DNA from: Dictyobacter vulcani
GTDB taxonomy: Bacteria > Chloroflexota > Ktedonobacteria > Ktedonobacterales > Ktedonobacteraceae
DNA length: 64,000 nucleotides
NCBI RefSeq assembly: GCF_008974265.1
Contig: NZ_BKZW01000002.1
Location: forward strand, 1,054,001-1,118,000
Direction: 5' to 3'
Part shown: piece by piece, positions 8,233-16,945 of the stretch
Position numbering within the stretch: position 1 is the first letter of the stretch
Layout of the letters: every line of letters begins with the position of its first letter
Position numbers and translations under genes: made by a program
Notes under the pieces: model-generated
Seen by the model: the letters and a program-made list of their open reading frames with translations, nothing else
The model's database searches: none
Told to the model about the DNA's origin: nothing

Positions 8233-10554
8233 ATGCAACGTATGACGCCACCCGATGATGCTTCTCAGGAGTCCCCAGAGCAGTCTGAGGCCAGTAGTAG
8301 CGAGCCGCCAGTTAGAACAACTCCCGCTCATGGTGCACGGCCCGTAATTGCTTTTTTTTTAGTGGGCTTACAAAACTTGTGGCTGCGCCTGCCTTTTATA
8401 GACAACAAAAAGGTACCTGTGATTCTACAGATGAGCGCAGTCGAGTGTGGCGCCGCCTGTCTGGCGATGATCTTACATTATTATGGTCGTAAGACTGGTG
8501 TTGCCGAGATCCGCAATCACTATAATATTGGTCGGGATGGCCTGTCGGCGCGTAGTATTGTGCAGGCGGCTCGTGATTATGGCTTGCGGGTCCGGGCTAT
8601 CTCGATGCAGCGTAATGACTTTCGCTTTGTGAGTCTACCAGCGATCGTGCATTGGGAATTTAACCATTTTATCGTGGTTGAACATTGGACTCCACAATAT
8701 GTTGATGTGCTTGATCCTGCTGTGGGCCGTAAGCGTTTAACTGGTGAGCAGTTTAACGATGGCTTTACAGGTATAGTCATGTTAATGGAGCCAGGGAACA
8801 ACTTTTCACGTGTTGCTGAGCCACGCACTTTGACACTGAAAAGTTATGCACGCCAGTATATCCGGCGTGCCCCCATGATTTTTGTCCAGATGATCATGGC
8901 CTCAATCCTGTTGCAATTGTTCGGGCTGGCCGTGCCGCTATTGACCAAAGTTATTGTGGATCAGGTGTTGCCCTTGCATCTGAACAGCGTTATGCCCATT
9001 CTCGCCATTGGCATGGTAGTCCTGATCGTAGGCGAAGGCTTGATCCTGTTATTGCGTTCTTTGCTGGGTATTTATCTACAGAATCGCATCGATACCAGGA
9101 TGTTACCTGACTTCTTTGAACATCTGCTGCACCTGCCCCTGCGCTTCTTTCAGCAACGCTCAAGCGGAGATATCCTTACTCGCATCTCCAGCAATACTGC
9201 GGTACGCCAGATGCTCAGCACGCAACTGATCTCCAGCCTGCTCGATGGTGGCCTGGTCATCTTCTATATGTTTATCCTCTTCTGGCAATCCTGGACTTTT
9301 GGTCTGCTGGTACTGGTAATCGGTTTTTTTCAGATTGTACTGATGCTGGCCTCCAACAAAACTAACCATATCCTTTCCAAGCAAGAGCTAGAGGCGAGTG
9401 GTAAAGCTCAGGGCTATGTGACTGAACTGCTGACCAGTATCGAGACGGTAAAATCAGCTGGCTATGAGCTGCAGGCGTTCCAGCAATGGGCCAATTATTT
9501 TTACAATCAGTTGAATATTTCAAATCGACGCAACACCTTCATGTCGATTATTAATACCGGCATGAGCGTCCTGGATATTATTGCTCCATTGTTCTTGCTC
9601 TGGTTGGGCGCGTTACAGGTCTTAAATGGCACGATGGAGTTAGGGACCATGCTGGCACTCAACGCGCTGGCAGCCACCTTTCTGGCGCCCTTGACGTCGC
9701 TGGTGAATAGCGCCATCCAGCTACAGGTAGTCCAATCGCATATTGATCGCATTGGTGATGTCTATCAGGCAGAGATTGAGCAGGACATTCATACGGTCCA
9801 GCCGCCACCGCAACTCACCGGTCTGGTCGAGCTGGATCATGTCAGTTTTCAATATAATCCACAACTGCCCAATGTTTTAACGGACCTCTCGCTGGTAATC
9901 GAGCCAGGACAAAAGGTTGCGATCGTTGGTCGCACCGGATCTGGCAAGAGCACGCTTGGAAAATTGTTGCTTGGATTGTATGAGCCGACTGGTGGTGAAA
10001 TTTTGTATGATGGCATTTCACTGCAAAAGCTGAATTATCAGGCGGTTCGTGAACAACTCGGCGTGGTTATTCAGGAGGCTGGTATCTTCAATGGCACCAT
10101 TCGCCAGAATATCGCCTTTGCGCATCCAGATGTAGACATGGAACAGATTATTCAGGCCGCTAAATCAGCCTGCCTCCACGAGGATATCGCCGCTATGCCG
10201 ATGCGCTACGAGACCTATGTGGCCGAGGGCGGCAATGCCCTCTCAGGTGGACAGCGCCAGCGACTGGCCCTGGCGCGAGCACTCGTGCATCATCCCTGCC
10301 TCTTGCTGCTTGACGAAGCCACCAGTTCGCTGGATGTCGTTACCGAACGCCGCGTCGAGGAAAATCTCGCTGAACTCTCCTGCACCCAGATCATCATTGC
10401 CCACCGCCTCAGTACCGTGCGGAACGCCGATATTATCCTTGTTCTCGATAAAGGCAAGATTGTCGAAAGCGGCAGCCACAGCGAACTGCTAGCCTGTGAC
10501 GGCTACTATGCCCGCCTGATCTACAACCAGGTCGAACAAAACCAGAGCAACTAA
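8233..10554 (+). CDS. C39 peptidase-containing ABC exporter (bacteriocin-type)
   Basis: 773 residues in three parts. An N-terminal C39 cysteine peptidase covers about residues 60-190 with Cys72 in VECGAAC, His145 in FNHFIVV and Asp161 in DPAVG, a complete catalytic set. A six-helix transporter domain follows at about 205-500. The ATPase has Walker A GRTGSGKST (566-574), signature LSGGQ (670-674), Walker B LLLLDEATSSLD and the H-loop His724. Such proteins cut double-glycine-type leaders and export the peptide. The first 55 residues form an acidic, probably disordered extension. GGAGG precedes the ATG. No precursor peptide gene or modification enzyme lies beside it, so the cargo is unknown and may be encoded elsewhere. 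Confidence 0.93.
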   Translation: MQRMTPPDDASQESPEQSEASSSEPPVRTTPAHGARPVIAFFLVGLQNLWLRLPFIDNKKVPVILQMSAVECGAACLAMILHYYGRKTGVAEIRNHYNIGRDGLSARSIVQAARDYGLRVRAISMQRNDFRFVSLPAIVHWEFNHFIVVEHWTPQYVDVLDPAVGRKRLTGEQFNDGFTGIVMLMEPGNNFSRVAEPRTLTLKSYARQYIRRAPMIFVQMIMASILLQLFGLAVPLLTKVIVDQVLPLHLNSVMPILAIGMVVLIVGEGLILLLRSLLGIYLQNRIDTRMLPDFFEHLLHLPLRFFQQRSSGDILTRISSNTAVRQMLSTQLISSLLDGGLVIFYMFILFWQSWTFGLLVLVIGFFQIVLMLASNKTNHILSKQELEASGKAQGYVTELLTSIETVKSAGYELQAFQQWANYFYNQLNISNRRNTFMSIINTGMSVLDIIAPLFLLWLGALQVLNGTMELGTMLALNALAATFLAPLTSLVNSAIQLQVVQSHIDRIGDVYQAEIEQDIHTVQPPPQLTGLVELDHVSFQYNPQLPNVLTDLSLVIEPGQKVAIVGRTGSGKSTLGKLLLGLYEPTGGEILYDGISLQKLNYQAVREQLGVVIQEAGIFNGTIRQNIAFAHPDVDMEQIIQAAKSACLHEDIAAMPMRYETYVAEGGNALSGGQRQRLALARALVHHPCLLLLDEATSSLDVVTERRVEENLAELSCTQIIIAHRLSTVRNADIILVLDKGKIVESGSHSELLACDGYYARLIYNQVEQNQSN

Positions 10555-10733
10555 GAAATGGTGCTCTGGTTTGATTTGTGCGGCATCATTGCGCCTAAAA
10601 TGTAAGATATATTTGCAAATGTCTTAAGCTTCTTATGTCTTAAGTTCTTAAGTTATGGTATGATGTGAACTCAAATGCGACCGAGGTAGGGTCGAACCTA
10701 CATTTCGTACTTTTATAGAAAATAGAAAGATAT

Positions 10734-11183
10734 ATGCAAATGGCTATTTATTTTTATAGTGCGCGGGCAGAGCCTTATGGTTGCTTTTCCAATTTCTCTA
10801 AGCATGGTTTTAAAGTGGGTGGTGTCTGGTGGCCAACCAGCGAGCATTACTTTCAGGGGCAAAAGTTTGCTGGTACTGAACATGAGGAGGCGGTGCGTCG
10901 GGCATATACGCCTAAGATGGCTGCTGAGATTGGCCGCGATCGCCGCCGTCCTTTACGTTCAGATTGGGAAGCGGTCAAGGATGAGATCATGTTTCAGGGG
11001 GTGCTCCATAAATTTGAGACGCATGCGGAACTGCGTGAACTGCTGCTGGCAACTGGTGAAGAAGAGATTCTTGAGGATGCCCCCCACGATTATTACTGGG
11101 GGATTGGTCGCGATGGCAGCGGTAAAAATCAACTCGGTATCACTTTGATGCAGGTTCGTTCAATGTTACGCCAGCAAAAATAA
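10734..11183 (+). CDS. NADAR family protein (YbiA-like N-glycosidase)
   Basis: 149 residues covering the whole family, with the conserved blocks FSNF, SEHYFQGQKF, the arginine-rich GRDRRRPLRSDWE with VKD, and the closing DYYWGIGRDGSGKNQLG. Known members hydrolyse the N-glycosidic bond of early riboflavin intermediates (YbiA/COG3236), and others remove ADP-ribose from nucleic acid. Which applies here cannot be told from sequence. It stands alone between the exporter operon and a terminator, with no riboflavin gene or ADP-ribosyltransferase nearby. ATG 10734 and ATG 10740 are both possible starts. Confidence 0.9.
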   Translation: MQMAIYFYSARAEPYGCFSNFSKHGFKVGGVWWPTSEHYFQGQKFAGTEHEEAVRRAYTPKMAAEIGRDRRRPLRSDWEAVKDEIMFQGVLHKFETHAELRELLLATGEEEILEDAPHDYYWGIGRDGSGKNQLGITLMQVRSMLRQQK

Positions 11184-11195
11184 GTCTCTAACCTA

Positions 11196-11240
11196 TAAAA
11201 AAGGAGAGGCAGATCGTAGTGATCTGCTTCTCCTTTTTTT
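11196..11240. terminator. Strong bidirectional terminator
   Basis: AAAAAAGGAGAGGCAGATC pairs with GATCTGCTTCTCCTTTTTTT around a five-base loop, giving runs of T on either strand. It separates the convergent NADAR and RND pump genes. Confidence 0.85.
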
Positions 11241-11260
11241 GTGTTCAGGCGCTTGAATGC

Positions 11261-14200
11261 CTAGAGCGCGGGAGCGGGCTCTTCAACTTTCGGTATCTCA
11301 TTGATTGTTTCCGTGGGCGTAGAGCCCGAGCGGCGACGAATACTTTCGACGAATACATACAGGGTTGGCACCAGCAGCAGCGTCAGGATGGTGGAGGTGG
11401 TCAGACCACCAATCACGACGATGGCCAGCGGCCGTGAGATGAAACCACCTGAACCACCAAAGCCCAATGCCATTGGCAGCAAGGCCAGGATGGTGGCGAT
11501 GGCCGTCATCAGAATCGGACGCAAGCGATGGCGTCCGCCTTCGACGACCGCTTCTTGCGCGTTCATACCTTGCATACGATATTGTCGCACCAGGTCAAGC
11601 AGTACGATGGCGTTGGTGACGACGATACCGACCAACATCAAGAAGCCAATCAGGGCCGCGGCTCCCAATGGTGTTTTGGTGAGCAGTAGCAGGACAAACG
11701 AGCCGGTGGCGGCAAATGGAATAGAGATCAGCAGGATCAATGGCTGTAGCAGGCTGCGGAAGGTGGCAACCATGATACAGTAGACCAGCAGGATCGCGAC
11801 GGCCATTGCCAGCAGCAGGTTTCTGAAGGTATCCGACTGCTGTGAGGTAACACCACCCAACGAGTAGGTAGCTCCATCTGGCAGACTGAGTTTCGAGAGA
11901 CGCTGTTGTACTGTGCTACTGACGGCACCAACGTTGGTATCCGTGATTGTTGCATTGATAGTCGCGGTCCGGTTACCATCAATATGCGTAATCTTGGTTG
12001 GACCATCAACACTCTGGACCGTGGCCATGTCGCCAACTTTGGCGCTTCCCAGCAGGGTTGGAATACTCAGCTCACGAATCTTATCCACGGTGGTCACAGG
12101 CGTACCAACGTAGATGTTGACATCGCGCTGTGTGCCGTCCATGGTGACCTTGGTCACCGCGGCTGTACCGCTATAGATCGAGCGCAGATTCTGAGCGACC
12201 TGGGCTGCGGTCATTCCATATTTCGCGGCTTTTTGTGGATCGACATTCACTTCAATCTGTGGTACCGCGTTGGCCAGATTACTGGAAACATCGGTCAGAC
12301 CAGAGATCTTGGAGACCTCATCTTTTACCTGCTGAGCGGCATCGTTGAGGGTCTTATCATCAGATGCTTTGACATCCACTTCCAGGTTTGAGCCGTTGAA
12401 GCCACCGCCACCGGAAGAAAGTGTCAGGGTCGCCACGTCTTTCAAGTCAGCCATGCGACTGCGCAACGCTTTTTCAAAGGCCGCCTGATCAGCATTGTCA
12501 TCTGTAACCAGTGAGAAGGTAGCCGAATTGGTACCGCCACCGCCAGTAAAGCTGGCAAAAAGACCACCTGAGCCTACAATGGCCTGTGTCGTTTTCAGGT
12601 GAGGCAGATCTTTAAATGATTGCTCAACCTGTTTTGCGGCCGCATCAGTTTTATCCAGACTGGTAGCGGGGGGGAGGGTCATGGAGACCGAATAGGTATT
12701 TTGTCCCGATGAACCGAACAGATTTGTTTGCAGACGACTGACCAATCCGAATGTGATCACCAGGATGACCAGCGCTATCACCAGTGTGACCGTACGTTTC
12801 CAGGCGCGTCCAGTAACCCAGCGTACCAGGACGGTATAGCCGCGTTCCAGGAACGATACTTTCTCGGCTTTGATTTCCTTGCCCGGCTTTGGCGCCTTCA
12901 GGAACCAGGAGGCCAGCACTGGAATAATCGTCAGGGCGACAAACAACGAGGCAAGCAGGGCAATCGTCACGGCGACCGAGAACGAGCGGAACAACTCACC
13001 CACAATACCACCGGTAAAGGCGATAGGTAAGAAGACAGCAACCGTTGTCAGTGTGGAAGCGGTAACCGCGCCAGAGACCTCGCGTACCGCCAGCGGAATG
13101 GCCTTGTTTTTGCTTTCACCCTGTTGCATGTGCCGATAAATATTTTCCAGCACCACAATCGAGTCGTCCACCACACGTCCAATGGCGATAGTCAAACCGC
13201 CCAGGGTCAGGATGTTCAGGGTATAGTTACCGACATAGATTCCGATCAATGCGATGACGATTGACAGCGGAATAGAGATAGCGGTAACCAGCGTTGAACG
13301 GATCGAGAGTAAGAAGACCAGGATAACGATAATAGCGAAAGCCGCGCCAATCAAACCCTCACGGGTCAGATCCTGAATGGATTTCGTGATCGAAGGAGCC
13401 TGGTCCGAAATCACCGAGATCGTAGCATTGTGTCCCAGTTTATTTTTCAGATCCGGTAATTGATCGTGTACCGCATTAGAAATCGAAACAGTATTGCCGT
13501 TTGGAGTCTTGACGATGGAAAGTCCAAGGCTGGGCTTACCATTGGTGCGTGTCAATGAGGTTGAAGGAGCCAGCACCTGTTCAACCGTGGCAACATCTTT
13601 CAGTTTGACTGGAGTAGGAGCCGCAGTTGGTATACTCGCACCGGCACCTGCACCAGGATAACTACCTGCGCCAGAACCAGTTGCACTGGCACCAGGATAG
13701 CTACCAGCACCACCAGCACCAGTTGCACCGGCGCCGCCCGCGCCAGGATAGCTACCAGCGCCACCAGCACCACCAGCGCCCGCGCCAGGAATACTGCCAG
13801 CGCCCGCAGCACTTTTTGAGCCCACGATCAAGTTCTTGAGATCATCCAGCGATTTTAATGTATTGCCGACTTTGATTGGAACAGTTTTGCCATCGGTGGT
13901 AACATCACCAGCGGGTATGGTCAGGTTATTGGCGATCAGAGCCTGTTGGACCTGAGTGGCGCTGATGCCGCTGCTTTTCAATTTGGCAGGATCAAGGGTG
14001 ATATTGACGATCTCGTCGCGTACACCTGTTATATTGACGGTGCCAACTCCATCAATGCGCTCCAGGCTCGGCACGATGTCTTGCTTTAACTGGGTACCCA
14101 GCGTCTGAGCATCAGCATCTGAGGCGACGGCCAGTTGAATGATTGGCAGGTCACCAATACTGAATGATTGGACCTGTGGGGTGACACTGCTCGGTAGGCT

Positions 14201-14554
14201 CGACTGAGCCTGCGAGATACGCTGTGACAGGGTCTGGCGCGCTTTATCCAGATCAGTGCCATAGTCAAATGAGACGGAAATGATTGAGGTGCCTTCATTT
14301 GAAGATGAGCTCAGGGTCTGGACTCCCGAGATACCTTGAAAGTTTTGCTCAAGTGGATTAGTAACGTCATGTTCCACAATCGAGGGTGAGGCACCCTGAT
14401 AGATGGTAACAACTGATACTGTCGGAAACGAGATTGAGGGAAATAGCTCTTGCTTGATAGAGGGGATCGTTAAGCCACCAAAGACTAAAATAGCAATGGT
14501 GATCAGGGCCACAATACTTTTATTTGCAAGGCTAATCCTCGATAAAAAGGACAT
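11261..14554 (-). CDS. RND efflux pump permease (AcrB/HAE1 type) with Gly/Ala-rich insert
   Basis: 1097 residues. The N-terminal helix and porter start (SIKQELFPSISFPTVSVVT) and the TM4 proton-relay motif GRVVDDSIVVLENIYRH identify a proton-driven multidrug exporter of the HAE1/MdtC group. Duplicate transmembrane halves lie at about 395-610 and 920-1075. Residues 246-312 (13619-13819) form a low-complexity insert of GAGSYPGAG-like repeats in the first porter region, where relatives have a short loop. No membrane-fusion protein or outer-membrane gene is adjacent. It follows the TetR gene on the same strand, and a TetR-type operator lies about 55 bases above its start. The substrate is unknown. 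Confidence 0.92.
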   Translation of the reverse strand: MSFLSRISLANKSIVALITIAILVFGGLTIPSIKQELFPSISFPTVSVVTIYQGASPSIVEHDVTNPLEQNFQGISGVQTLSSSSNEGTSIISVSFDYGTDLDKARQTLSQRISQAQSSLPSSVTPQVQSFSIGDLPIIQLAVASDADAQTLGTQLKQDIVPSLERIDGVGTVNITGVRDEIVNITLDPAKLKSSGISATQVQQALIANNLTIPAGDVTTDGKTVPIKVGNTLKSLDDLKNLIVGSKSAAGAGSIPGAGAGGAGGAGSYPGAGGAGATGAGGAGSYPGASATGSGAGSYPGAGAGASIPTAAPTPVKLKDVATVEQVLAPSTSLTRTNGKPSLGLSIVKTPNGNTVSISNAVHDQLPDLKNKLGHNATISVISDQAPSITKSIQDLTREGLIGAAFAIIVILVFLLSIRSTLVTAISIPLSIVIALIGIYVGNYTLNILTLGGLTIAIGRVVDDSIVVLENIYRHMQQGESKNKAIPLAVREVSGAVTASTLTTVAVFLPIAFTGGIVGELFRSFSVAVTIALLASLFVALTIIPVLASWFLKAPKPGKEIKAEKVSFLERGYTVLVRWVTGRAWKRTVTLVIALVILVITFGLVSRLQTNLFGSSGQNTYSVSMTLPPATSLDKTDAAAKQVEQSFKDLPHLKTTQAIVGSGGLFASFTGGGGTNSATFSLVTDDNADQAAFEKALRSRMADLKDVATLTLSSGGGGFNGSNLEVDVKASDDKTLNDAAQQVKDEVSKISGLTDVSSNLANAVPQIEVNVDPQKAAKYGMTAAQVAQNLRSIYSGTAAVTKVTMDGTQRDVNIYVGTPVTTVDKIRELSIPTLLGSAKVGDMATVQSVDGPTKITHIDGNRTATINATITDTNVGAVSSTVQQRLSKLSLPDGATYSLGGVTSQQSDTFRNLLLAMAVAILLVYCIMVATFRSLLQPLILLISIPFAATGSFVLLLLTKTPLGAAALIGFLMLVGIVVTNAIVLLDLVRQYRMQGMNAQEAVVEGGRHRLRPILMTAIATILALLPMALGFGGSGGFISRPLAIVVIGGLTTSTILTLLLVPTLYVFVESIRRRSGSTPTETINEIPKVEEPAPAL

Positions 14555-14609
14555 ACCACGTGCTCCTTCCGGACGATTTAAAAATTAGAAAATTCTTGAA
14601 ATAGTTCAA

Positions 14610-14640
14610 CTTATTAAACGTTTATTAAGCTACTATTATA
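14610..14640 (-). promoter_or_regulatory. Promoter -10 and TetR-type operator of the RND pump
   Basis: The 20-bp sequence CTTATTAAACGTTTATTAAG at 14610-14629 is palindromic at 9 of 10 base pairs. On the minus strand a TATAAT box (14635-14640) sits just upstream, so a repressor bound here would cover the transcription start. The reverse complement of the site at 15368-15387 matches it at 17 of 20 positions. Confidence 0.7.
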
Positions 14641-14691
14641 AAGATGGGGTTGAGTGGTTAACAGGGCAATATGCAACAAAAATCAACTCTA

Positions 14692-15339
14692 TTACACTGA
14701 CCTGCGAACGATTCCATCTAATAAACAACTTACTATTGTTTCAGCGGTCATGCTGACAGTTTCGGTGGCGTTGGCTTCTTGTTCGGGCTGGAAGTGGCGC
14801 TTGAACTGGGTACCGACCATGATACCTTCGAACATCGCCATATACGTTGATGCCGGCACTTCAGCCCTTAACTCACCAGTATCGATACCTTGTTGAAAGA
14901 TATCCTGGAGATATTCTCGATGTTTGCGATTCTTGCGAAACAACTCTCCCTTATGTGGTTTATCACGGCAAAACTCTTCCACATCTCGCATCAGCGCAAA
15001 GAAGTTGCTAAACCTGCGTGATAAAAAGGACTCGGCCACACTGATCAGCTTGGCACGGGTGCCATCAACCTGCGCCACAGCCTCTTTGGTCTGTTGTGCC
15101 CAGTTCTCCATTGACTGCTGAACCATGGTCATAAACAGTTCTTGTTTGCCATGTGGAAAGTAATAATAGAGCGCTGCGGCGGTAACCTGTACCTCATCGG
15201 CGATATCCTTCATGGATACGCCCTTGAAGCCCCTGGTAAGGAAGAGTCGCTCAGCGACAGCCAGAATACGGCGCTGGGTTTCTGGATCTCGCTCGGCCTG
15301 GCGCTTATCTATATTGGCGCTTTCCTGATCAAAAATCAT
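14692..15339 (-). CDS. TetR/AcrR-family repressor of the RND pump
   Basis: 215 residues. The N-terminal helix-turn-helix covers about residues 20-68 (RRILAVAERLFLTRGFKGVSMKDIADEVQVTAAALYYYF, in pieces), followed by a helical ligand-binding domain with a TetR_C-like end. It lies 137 bases upstream of the pump on the same strand. Near-identical palindromes stand before both genes, which argues that it represses itself and the pump and is released by a pump substrate. This regulatory model is inferred from the matching sites. Confidence 0.88.
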   Translation of the reverse strand: MIFDQESANIDKRQAERDPETQRRILAVAERLFLTRGFKGVSMKDIADEVQVTAAALYYYFPHGKQELFMTMVQQSMENWAQQTKEAVAQVDGTRAKLISVAESFLSRRFSNFFALMRDVEEFCRDKPHKGELFRKNRKHREYLQDIFQQGIDTGELRAEVPASTYMAMFEGIMVGTQFKRHFQPEQEANATETVSMTAETIVSCLLDGIVRRSV

Positions 15340-15367
15340 GACGTTTATTTACCAGTGATGAATTTTA

Positions 15368-15426
15368 CTTAATGAACATTAAATAAGTACAGTCCAACTA
15401 TACCTTTTCCGCGGAAAAAATGTCAA
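15368..15426 (-). promoter_or_regulatory. Promoter and operator of the TetR gene
   Basis: On the minus strand, TTGACA (15421-15426) and TATAGT (15397-15402) are 18 bases apart. Ten bases downstream is the palindrome CTTATTTAATGTTCATTAAG (reverse strand of 15368-15387), a 17/20 match to the operator at 14610. This fits autoregulation by the TetR protein. Confidence 0.7.
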
Positions 15427-15727
15427 GGGTTTTGCTTACGAGTACCAGTTTTTTCTCACTCTTCAAGAAGAGAACAAGAGGGCTCTGAAATGGCCATCCT
15501 GCATGTTGCAAATGTACGCTAAAAATGGCAAACTAAAGCAAACACAAACCAGATATACTGAAGTTTAGATGAAAAAGTAGCGGAATATTTTTTCGCATAT
15601 TTGATTAACATACCAATAATGCGTCTATCAAAGAAATAGTAACAAGTGTCCATGAACACCTGTTTGTGTTTATGAATACCTTTAGATTTTTGCTACAACT
15701 ATCCATTCAAGGAGGAAATAGTTGTTT

Positions 15728-15982
15728 ATGGATAACTGGATATTCTTGCTCGGCGGCTTTATCGCTTTGATTCTCGTGATTCTGGTCAGTAATGCCATTT
15801 ATGGTCTTTTTGGCGAAGGCAAAAGGAAAAATCAGAGCCGTCATCGTAAACGTGGTCATAATTATCGGGACACGCAGAGAGAACATAGCCAGACGAGAGA
15901 CTACACGCGGGGACGTGAGAGAGACCGCTATGAAGCGCGTGAACGTGACTATCGGCGTGCCAGCGCCCAGACACGCCGCTAA
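15728..15982 (+). CDS. Small membrane protein with a highly charged tail
   Basis: About 84 residues: one hydrophobic segment (WIFLLGGFIALILVILVSNAIYGLF), then a tail of some 55 residues dominated by Arg, Asp, Glu and Lys, with heptad-like RxRERDR stretches. AGGAGG at about 15711 precedes it. ATG 15728 is used, but TTG 15722 is better spaced and adds two residues. No family recognised. The tail is probably cytoplasmic and could bind nucleic acid or acidic partners, but this is a guess. Confidence 0.55.
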   Translation: MDNWIFLLGGFIALILVILVSNAIYGLFGEGKRKNQSRHRKRGHNYRDTQREHSQTRDYTRGRERDRYEARERDYRRASAQTRR

Positions 15983-16054
15983 GCTTACGAGTTGGCGTGG
16001 AATTGATTAGTAATCGAAATAGAAAATCTGGCAGCTATTATATTAGCATGTGGC

Positions 16055-16114
16055 CGGGACTCAGGGGGCGATCAGCCCTCTGAGATGACTCCCGAGGCAT
16101 CCTCTTCTTTTTTT
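16055..16114 (+). terminator. Probable terminator with T-run
   Basis: CTCAGGGGG and CCCTCTGAG pair within a longer stem (CGGGACTC / GACTCCCG), followed by CCTCTTCTTTTTTT. It would end the transcript of the small membrane protein. The rest of 15983-16438 holds nothing recognisable. Confidence 0.5.
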
Positions 16115-16438
16115 ACCTATCCATTGGATCTCCATGGCAACCAGGCCAGAAAAGTACTTTCATCCTATCTTATAATTCCAAATCCCTCTTTTACTTGAGT
16201 TGGCCATCGGCGTCCCGTATAATAGGCGAAACGAAATACGTTGTATTCTCGTGTATTGGTATTCCAAACGTGTAGCAAGCATCTTGCTATTCATTCTGAT
16301 CGAAAATGTAAAAAGCGTTAAATAGATCTCTATGGGTGATCTGTTATACTGATCTTAGTGGTAGATAAAGCATTTCCCTTGGTCGCAAACCTGGTAAGAA
16401 ATTGAAATACGATTATAGTAAGAGGCAGGTATATAGCA

Positions 16439-16651
16439 GTGGGATTGCTATCGATAAATACACTCAATAGTTTTTTTCGGCATACATGGGCGCTAGGTGT
16501 CGGCATGCTTGGGATCGCCTGTATGTTTGCGATTGGATTATATGCTGCACGCAAGTTACTACGCCATCGTCAGGAGATGCGTTATTACCGCAGCCTCTTT
16601 GAGTCACTCCTACATTTTCAATACACTCCAATGAGCGAGCAGCAGCCATGA
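16439..16651 (+). CDS. Small single-pass membrane protein
   Basis: 70 residues from a GTG start with an upstream AGAGGCAGG. One membrane segment at about residues 18-38 is followed by a basic and aromatic stretch (RKLLRHRQEMRYYRSLFESLL). Its stop overlaps the ATG of the next gene (ATGA), so the two are translationally coupled and likely act together. No family recognised. Confidence 0.55.
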   Translation: MGLLSINTLNSFFRHTWALGVGMLGIACMFAIGLYAARKLLRHRQEMRYYRSLFESLLHFQYTPMSEQQP

Positions 16652-16923
16652 ATCCTTTTACAGCATCCTGTCGGTATTGTAAACGTCTTACGGCACAATG
16701 TTGTCCGGTATGCAGGATTTCCTGTTGTCTAGCCTGTGGGACTAACCTGTGTCCCATTTGTGTGCGGGTAAAACTATTACAAATTGAGCGTGCTTTAACT
16801 GCTCGTCTGGTACCCTGGCAATATGTCGAGGTGGCTATGTTGCCCATTCGGCGTCGTTATGCTATGCGCCATGAGCATGTGGATGCCGAGAACAGCGATC
16901 AGCCAGGTTGTCTGCCAGTATAA
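16648..16923 (+). CDS. Small Cys-rich protein with four CxxC pairs
   Basis: 91 residues. Cysteines at about 8/11, 19/22, 27/30 and 35/38 make four CxxC pairs, enough for two zinc-binding knuckles of B-box or treble-clef style. A basic second half carries no further motif. It overlaps the upstream membrane protein gene by four bases. A tempting model is that the membrane protein recruits the zinc-binding one, but nothing in the sequence proves it. No family recognised. Confidence 0.55.
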   Translation: MNPFTASCRYCKRLTAQCCPVCRISCCLACGTNLCPICVRVKLLQIERALTARLVPWQYVEVAMLPIRRRYAMRHEHVDAENSDQPGCLPV

Positions 16924-16945
16924 ATTTACTTCCATGAAGTCCTCA

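Noticed and set aside
10677..10700. tRNA-like GGTTCGA-type element on the minus strand
   Set aside because: The surrounding bases form only a short palindrome (GTAGG...CCTAC) and no cloverleaf; similar words recur in the 19.9 kb repeats.
10555..10733. Double-glycine leader peptide gene for the C39 exporter
   Set aside because: No open frame with a plausible start site and GG/GA leader was found here or in the 140 bases before the adaptor gene.
11906..12391. 161-codon plus-strand frame inside the RND pump gene
   Set aside because: The pump is continuous across the region; the antisense frame shows no domain or start signal.
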